Of a stretch of 11,311 nt of DNA, positions 6,845 through 11,311 are shown one piece after another. This stretch comes from Cylindrotheca closterium. Its lineage: Eukaryota; Bacillariophyta; Bacillariophyceae; Bacillariales; Bacillariaceae. Made by a program: the position numbers and the translations under genes. Below the pieces are notes generated by a model that was not told the origin of the DNA, did not search any database, and worked only from the letters and a program-made list of their open reading frames with translations. Every line of letters starts with the position of its first letter. Positions within the stretch are counted from its first letter, which is position 1. Where the stretch lies: assembly GCA_933822405.4 (NCBI GenBank), contig CAKOGP040002018.1:1-11311 (forward strand), given 5' to 3'.

Positions 6845-7056
6845 TGTTTTGATGTCAGGCATGTCGTAGATGTCGCATGATGAGTCAGAGAAACAAGCAG
6901 ATGTCCAGCTTGTTCTCTGTCATGCACGGCCAATAAGTAATGTATATATTGGCGAGGAACAAGTTCGACACGCGAACACGTTCACGATCCGTTTGGATAA
7001 ACATGCAATTATCCACATCACAATTCAAAGGAATCCGACAACAATTCACAACAACA
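6845..7056 (+). repeat. Putative short 3' LTR of element B
   Basis: It starts TGTTTTGATG after the purine tract. The right end is unclear: ACAACA at 7038-7043 or CAACA ending at 7056 could pair with TGTT. A CCAAT box (6930-6934) and a TATA-like TGTATATATT (6941-6950) inside would suit an LTR promoter. There is no matching copy upstream of 2219, in line with 5' truncation, so the LTR cannot be confirmed by comparison. Confidence 0.4.
6930..6950 (+). promoter_or_regulatory. CCAAT and TATA-like boxes
   Basis: CCAAT at 6930-6934 and TGTATATATT at 6941-6950 lie unusually close together. If the LTR call is right they are U3 promoter elements; they could also feed transcription into the CRN-like gene about 400 bases downstream. 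Confidence 0.35.
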
Positions 7057-7359
7057 ACGTAATACGATAGTGACTGTTACCATCTTCACCTTACACACAT
7101 ATTCAATTCAGATTACACCGTTTTTACGAACGACAGTTGCTAAAACGAACAACAACACGTTTTGCACGTACTACCGATTGTGCGGGGGTTAGGGTTACGG
7201 ATAAAAACAGCAGTTTGAGGGCGCTCCACCTTCAACCTTTACTTTGAACTTCGATCGTCCAAGGCTGTGTGCTCAAGAGACTGTACAGTATAGAGCACGC
7301 ATCAATTCCATCCATCCATCCATCCATCCATTCTATACATTATTCTCCGTCATATCATA
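7057..7359 (+). other. Upstream region of the CRN-like gene
   Basis: About 300 bases without a supported gene. It contains two units of telomere-type repeat (GGGTTAGGGTTA, 7186-7197), a GGGCGCTC stretch (7219-7226) and a CCAT microsatellite. It probably holds the promoter and 5' UTR of the following gene. The frame used by the NTPase is open from 7248 but contains no ATG before about 7530. Confidence 0.45.
7308..7331 (+). repeat. (CCAT)6 microsatellite
   Basis: Six perfect tandem CCAT units. It lies about 30 bases before the well-placed ATG at 7360, in the presumed 5' UTR. Four-base units shift frame when they vary, so a start upstream of the tract would be unstable. Confidence 0.95.
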
Positions 7360-9128
7360 ATGGCAAAACAGCAACATCTGATGCGGCAAATATACGCAGC
7401 AGCAGCAGCAGTCGATCTGTCAAAGACATTGCAGCCTACCTTGAAAACACAATACCAAAAGAAGCGTGGAACGAGTATCAACGGCCTTGCACTAAGATAC
7501 TATTCAAAACATTGGCGACCGATGTCAAAGAGATGTGGGACAAAGCTTATTCACCTCATGATTTTCGAATGTTTTTCAGGTGGAATATCAACAGGGATCA
7601 ATTGAAAGCTACGGTTGACGACTTGGTGAAGTTTTTGGAACAAGGCGGCAAGAAGCCTGGTACAAATGTGTATCAACAGGAGCGGCAATTCGTTGGCATA
7701 TCTCACAAAGTGATTGACACAGCGTTGACGCACGATTTTGATATGCTCGAACTACACGAAAAAATCTGTTTTGTATTTTTGACATTTTACAAGGAAGGCA
7801 ATGAAGGCGAGTACTATGGACCCTGTATTTGCTTTGTGCAATCGAGTGGAACGGGGAAGACAAAGATTCTCTACAAATTGTGCAAGCATTACAAGATGAA
7901 TGAAGAAGGGACATCTAAGAGTGGTAAAGGGAAATCTAAGAGTGGTACCAATATTGTGGGTCGGCTCATTCTCTGCCGCAATGCAAAAGGGGAAAGCGAT
8001 GAAAATAAAAAGGAGAAGGACCTGTTTGACGCATTCATTGATCTCCGAAACGGCATAGACAGCAATCAATCCTTTCAACAAGTAGTTGACGGCGTATTTA
8101 AAAAGCTGGACGACATGATTGCCTTGTTCAATATTGCTGATGAGCCGACGGTATTGGTTTTGTTTTTTGACAAAGCACACTACCTGCTTGATGAGGGCAA
8201 TTATACAAAGGAAAAGGAAAAGGAAAAGGAAAAGGGAAATGGAAAGGGAAAGGGAAAGGAAACAAAAACGACAACAATGGACGCAATGCTCTTTTGTATC
8301 GTTTGCCTATGGATTCGCAAGAAGCGGGGGAATTTGCAAATTGTTGCTGTATTCACCGGGACTACTGCAAAATTAACCAACTTCATCACTGACGATGACA
8401 TTACAAACAAGACGGACACCAATACTTGTGAGTACACGTCACCCAAACTTGAATTCTACATGAGGGGTGAGAAAACGTCCTACACACCATTTTACACTAC
8501 CACTACAATTGGGTGCCTCCGATTTGTCAAAATGGATGATTCATCATCAAATAAGAGCGGATACAGCGTCGCCGTTCCTTGCGGGCGGCCTCTTTTTGCT
8601 GCCATGTCCGAACAAGAACTCAAAGCTGGCGAGTCAATCATTGTTCAACGTATTGTTCAAGATGCTTCACCAAGCTCATTCAAAAATACAGCAACAACCT
8701 GGCTCAGTGTGTTGGGCACACGAGTGCAGATGAGACAAACGACATTTGATGCAGCTTCTGGTCTTGTGGGCCGTTCTTACGCCAACCTTGTTTCGGTTAG
8801 CCCTGCTACAGTCAACGGCAATGACAAGCAAACTGCCAAAATTTGTTTCCCACCAGATCCTGTTTGTGCGCGGTTGGCAATGTGTCTCATGGATGATAGT
8901 TGGTCCATGGCTCTTTCAAAAGACACGACTCTGAATGGAAGACCAAAAGTATGGTGGGTACAGACGATGAAGGACCTATTTTCAGACCATTTTTGTTCAC
9001 CGGAAAAGGGAGACTCTGGGGAAGTCATGGTGGCTTTGTATTTTTTGTTATGTGCGGATATTGTCCAAGGTAGTTTGAAGGACAATAAGGACTACACTAC
9101 TTTCTCAATGATTGGATCAATTGTCTAA
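7360..9128 (+). CDS. CRN-like (Crinkler/RHS-type) P-loop NTPase part
   Basis: This long frame (open from 7248; residues below count from the GTG at 7269) encodes an NTPase resembling the module of Crinkler-type proteins, which pair an NTPase with a C-terminal nuclease-like effector domain. Visible parts are a helical N-terminal region at about 50-180, a P-loop QSSGTGKT at 191-198 with K197 and T198, a Walker B-like VLVLFFDKAHYLL at 295-307, and a sensor-like VAVFTGTT at 359-366. The usual Asp-Glu of Walker B is Asp-Lys (D301-K302), so ATP hydrolysis is doubtful. A lysine/glutamate low-complexity loop interrupts the domain at 314-331. The start is unresolved: ATG 7360 has good context but lies in another frame, and the first ATG in this frame is near 7530. 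The gene continues into the next feature in a different frame. CRN-like is my best call from layout and motif. Confidence 0.6.
7397..7411 (+). repeat. (CAG)5 tract
   Basis: Five CAG units near the 5' end of the CRN-like gene. They encode a serine run in the NTPase frame and an alanine run in the frame of ATG 7360. Confidence 0.9.
8207..8262 (+). repeat. Purine microsatellite (AAGGAA/AAGGGA) in the NTPase
   Basis: A pure-purine hexamer-like repeat encodes the KEKEKEKEKGNGKGKGK loop just after Walker B. It is probably a slippage-derived insertion in a surface loop and keeps the frame. Confidence 0.85.
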
Positions 9129-10111
9129 TCAATGGAGGTCGTCGCAGTGGTGATGATGGTGACGACGGTGACGACATGATGACTCAAAATAACGATTGCC
9201 AGGTCCATTTCAGTGCAATCCAAGTCTGTTGTAATTATGCCCGTGCGTATGATGACTCGTGGTCTTTAGTTCAGAATGAAGTGTTCTTGGAAAACATGTA
9301 CAAAACGGGTGTGGGATTTTATGTGTTTGCAGGTTGCAGTGTCATTGATGTTGTATTTGCATTGCAAATATCAGTGGCAGCACCAAGAAAAGGCGGCGTC
9401 ACCGCCACTAGCTCATCCTCATCAAAAAGGTACCAATACGTTCCGATGTTTGTGTCCATCAAGTTGCAATCCAGTTTCTGTCCAAAATCTGCAAGCATCC
9501 AATGTGACAAGATGAAAGCAAAACTTGAAGCGGTGAAAGGTGGTAGCGAGCTTGGTGCCCTTTGCCTCTTGGTGGTGTTTGGTTCATCACTTGAAGCGGT
9601 GAAAGGTGGTAGCGAGCTTGGTGCCCTTTGCCTCTTGGTGGTGTTTGGTTCATCTGTCAAGTCAAAAGATGGAGACTATACTTTGAAACCAGATTGCGTC
9701 AAGAATCTTGAAGAGGGAATGGCAGTATCCAAAGTGCTGCGGATACCAACCAATGACGAATTTGGATTGACAGAAGCATTCTGGGAGTTGACAGGAGTTC
9801 ACGATGAAATGTCAGAAGTTCTTGCTTCTCACAGCTTTTTGGGTGCCCATCGAGAAGCTGATAGCGAGACCACCACGAATAACTTTACAGGGCAAGTCTT
9901 GCGACTCCGCCCAAAATTAAAGACAAAAAAAGCAGCAGAAACGCAAGGCATTGTAAGGAAAACAGATGAAGTGACTGGCTATTTGGACAAGTTGCTTGCA
10001 GGTCTAGATGACATCGTTAGAGGACAACCATCAGATGGAGAGAAAGAGAAGCAAAAGAAACGAAAGGCAAATAAAGAAAAGACAAACAAAATACAACAGC
10101 CTCGCATCTGA
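9089..10111 (+). CDS. CRN-like nuclease module, PD-(D/E)xK-like, and lysine-rich tail
   Basis: This frame is open from 9089 (first ATG 9176) and overlaps the end of the NTPase frame, which stops at 9128. Residues from ATG 9176: helical region 10-50, then CSVIDVVFAL at 54-63 (D58), a Ser-rich loop, and YVPMFVSIKLQ at 88-98 (K96). This spacing of Asp and beta-strand 'x-K' matches the restriction-endonuclease-like domain of CRN/RHS-type proteins, where the second site is normally Glu or Gln; here it is Ser94, so catalysis is doubtful. A 22-residue unit is duplicated at about 117-160. The C-terminus (about 290-305, KQKKRKANK) is a plausible nuclear localisation signal, in keeping with nuclear action of Crinklers. 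The frame change relative to the NTPase fits a single-base loss between 9089 and 9128; a 140-base intron from GT 9063 to AG 9202 would also keep frame. Function unproven. Confidence 0.55.
   Translation, partial: GLHYFLNDWINCLINGGRRSGDDGDDGDDMMTQNNDCQVHFSAIQVCCNYARAYDDSWSLVQNEVFLENMYKTGVGFYVFAGCSVIDVVFALQISVAAPRKGGVTATSSSSSKRYQYVPMFVSIKLQSSFCPKSASIQCDKMKAKLEAVKGGSELGALCLLVVFGSSLEAVKGGSELGALCLLVVFGSSVKSKDGDYTLKPDCVKNLEEGMAVSKVLRIPTNDEFGLTEAFWELTGVHDEMSEVLASHSFLGAHREADSETTTNNFTGQVLRLRPKLKTKKAAETQGIVRKTDEVTGYLDKLLAGLDDIVRGQPSDGEKEKQKKRKANKEKTNKIQQPRI
9149..9175 (+). repeat. 9-bp repeat encoding Gly-Asp-Asp x3
   Basis: GGTGATGAT, GGTGACGAC, GGTGACGAC in tandem, encoding an acidic linker just before ATG 9176 in the nuclease frame. 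Keeping a multiple-of-three unit suggests the stretch was coding, which argues for a frameshift rather than an intron here. Confidence 0.85.
9524..9655 (+). repeat. 66-bp tandem duplication, two copies
   Basis: 9524-9589 and 9590-9655 are direct tandem copies differing only at the last base. Each encodes 22 residues beginning LEAVKGGSELGA and ending with a hydrophobic LLVVFG strand. The frame is kept. The near identity means the event is recent, or that the stretch is collapsed or duplicated in assembly. It repeats a predicted beta-strand directly after the nuclease core and would probably disturb the fold. Confidence 0.97.
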
Positions 10112-10899
10112 TATTGAGGAGAAATGCACTATTGTTGGAGCTTACCATTGTTCCAGATATTTCTGTGCACATTCACATTAAAATTGATTCATGAATGTGC
10201 CACAAAACAGTAATAACCACATGACGCTATATAGGTATGATGCATTATGAATAAATCTTGTTTGATAGTTGTGGAATGTTTGTCGGATTGGGCCAATTTT
10301 TGTTCTTCATTGTCGGAGTTTGGTAATAATACTTGCTACTAGTGTGGAAAATTGCAGGGGAGGGATTGGTCAAATTGATAAAACTATGGGCAGTCCAAAA
10401 TTGCATATATAACTGATGCATTAATCGTATGAAAACTATCTCAAGTTTCTAGATTGCCGTTAACGGCTGTCATGGCCATTTACCATACGGAGGCGAGTCC
10501 AGTACTATTGAACCAGTTTGAGGCATCCAATCCCAGGGAAGTTGCTCTATCGCTTATTACATTGCACCCTTGCACATGTAGAGACGAACTTGCCACTCAG
10601 GGCATATTTTTATTTGGTTTTTGTGTTTTTTGAAGGTGGTGGTGGGCAGGGTTGTGTAGCAGGTGAGAAGCCACTTGTTCTTGCGCCCTACTGCCGTGGG
10701 TGTATCGATCCAAGTGAATGGAGAGCGTTCCAGAACAATGTGGCCACCATCTACACGAAAGACTGCAGGTCTCTAGTCCTGTGATCGACAGAGGGAGAGT
10801 GAAACATAGAAGGGGCAGATAGATGACCAAGACATCTGTCTGTTTATGGACTTGCGCCGGGTGGCCAAGTCGATGTTGGGTTGGGGGGGGTCTCGCCAG
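10112..10899. other. Noncoding region after the CRN-like gene
   Basis: No convincing coding sequence. It holds the 3' UTR of the CRN-like gene with an AATAAA at 10250-10255, then AT-rich spacer. From about 10600 a minus-strand frame stays open downstream of the remnant in the next feature, but its low-complexity composition does not look like protein. An eight-G run at 10883-10890 could be a slippage point. Confidence 0.5.
10250..10255 (+). promoter_or_regulatory. Possible polyadenylation signal AATAAA
   Basis: Canonical hexamer about 140 bases after the CRN-like stop codon. Diatom genes do not depend strictly on AATAAA, so this is supportive only. Confidence 0.4.
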
Positions 10900-11238
10900 G
10901 TCAACAATCATCTGGCGTTGCCTGGCTAGAGAGCGACGGTTGATCGCTCTCTCACGGGAGACAAGGCGCATCCAATGTTCACGATCTTTGAGTGATTTGT
11001 TGAGGACAGTTTTGCGGGAGTCCTGAAAGAGGTACTGCAAGCATGGGGGGATATCCATCAGGCCCATGGCGATTTGTTCGCGGATGCCAATGTCAATCTC
11101 CCACTTGCGAGCTGTGTGCCAGGAGCTGTCTTCAGAGTGGGCAAGCCGGTTGCGGTCTTTCCACATGTAATGCCTGATCCGGATCACGTGTCGAAAACCT
11201 CGTACTTGAATAGTTTCTTTTGGAACGTAAAAACTCAT
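10900..11238 (-). pseudogene. Remnant resembling the C-terminal tail of a non-LTR reverse transcriptase ORF
   Basis: The minus-strand frame from ATG 11238 encodes about 113 residues with a pattern I associate with the ends of algal and diatom LINE-type RT ORFs: a hydrophobic helix, then MWKDRNRLAH at 25-34 (the W..RN...H signature), a helix EQIAMGLMDIPP, then LQYLFQDS at 68-75 and REHWMRLVSRERA at 86-98. After about residue 113 the frame turns into proline/histidine/leucine low complexity, so the natural end is probably lost, perhaps at the G8/C8 run at 10883-10890. TGA stands three codons before the ATG, so upstream coding is absent or shifted. No RT catalytic region is in the window. It could instead be an unrelated hypothetical protein. 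Confidence 0.4.
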
Positions 11239-11311
11239 ATTTCGTCATATCCCAACACACTCCTGCCATTGTGACAATCACCATTGGCAGCAATGGGACA
11301 TGCTCTCATTC
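11239..11311. other. Right edge, nothing supported
   Basis: Short stretch with stops in the frame of the minus-strand remnant. The continuation of that element upstream would be to the right of the window. Confidence 0.4.

Larger units (their letters stand above)
2219..7056 (+). mobile_element. Copia retrotransposon B, 5'-truncated and inactivated, with a foreign insert
   Basis: This is a second copia element, from a lineage distinct from element A: its RT catalytic motif is YTDD rather than YVDD, and the proteins differ throughout. Domain order is a pre-integrase region, integrase, an integrase C-terminal region with a chromodomain-like stretch, RT and RNase H, then noncoding DNA, a purine tract and a putative LTR. 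Gag, protease, the zinc finger and the 5' LTR are missing. Inactivating changes seen directly are TGA at 2684-2686, a 10-bp tandem duplication at 3321-3340, TAA at 3723-3725, an insertion of about 606 bp at 4179-4784, and TAA at 5835-5837. The right end is uncertain by a few tens of bases. Confidence 0.8.

Noticed and set aside
2124..7226. GAGCGCCC / GGGCGCTC as terminal inverted repeats around element B
   Set aside because: Only 8 bases match and the flanking bases do not; 8-mers recur by chance at this distance.
9319..9660. Minus-strand repeat protein over the 66-bp duplication
   Set aside because: The repeat is explained by the DNA duplication in the nuclease frame; the antisense peptide has no other support.
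10518..10784. Plus-strand ORF in the 3' spacer
   Set aside because: No recognisable domain; Gly/Val-rich stretch from a GTG-rich run and no plausible context.
1..11311. CRISPR arrays, tRNA or rRNA genes
   Set aside because: No regularly spaced repeats and no tRNA-like A/B boxes or rRNA core sequences were found by eye.

Overview
The window looks like nuclear DNA of a marine protist, most likely a diatom. It carries two Ty1/copia retrotransposons of the kind abundant in diatom genomes, a fragment that reads like a diatom bipartite plastid-targeting presequence (hydrophobic signal peptide, then Ala|Phe, then a Ser-rich basic stretch), a Crinkler-like NTPase/nuclease gene, and no bacterial operon features. 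There is no SSU/LSU rRNA or other marker to fix the species, so the assignment rests on these element and protein styles.

Layout. (1) 1-1595: 3' half of copia element A (reverse transcriptase with YVDD, then RNase H), a polypurine tract and a putative 297-bp 3' LTR. The 5' part lies outside the window. (2) 1596-1989, minus strand: start of a host or transposon gene coding for a GRPKGS/basic DNA-binding-like protein. It is cut exactly at the end of the element A LTR and also broken by an upstream frameshift. (3) 2219 to about 7056: copia element B from a different lineage (RT motif YTDD). It is 5'-truncated and dead: an in-frame TGA, a 10-bp tandem duplication that shifts the frame, two TAA stops and a foreign insert of about 606 bp between integrase and RT. 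A putative polypurine tract and short 3' LTR follow. (4) About 7250-10111: a large gene with the layout of Crinkler/RHS-type (CRN-like) proteins, that is, a P-loop NTPase followed by a PD-(D/E)xK-like nuclease module and a lysine-rich tail. It lies in two frames and contains a near-perfect 66-bp tandem duplication. Several expected catalytic residues are replaced, so it is probably a decaying or non-catalytic copy. (5) 10112-10899: noncoding, with a polyadenylation-like signal. (6) 10900-11238, minus strand: a remnant resembling the C-terminal tail of algal non-LTR reverse transcriptase ORFs.

The genes do not form a pathway. The window is an accessory, transposon-rich region in which retroelements have broken other genes and each other. 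The two items most worth a second look are the insert inside element B, which appears to carry the 5' end of a plastid-targeted gene, and the CRN-like NTPase/nuclease gene with its tandem duplication and altered active-site residues.
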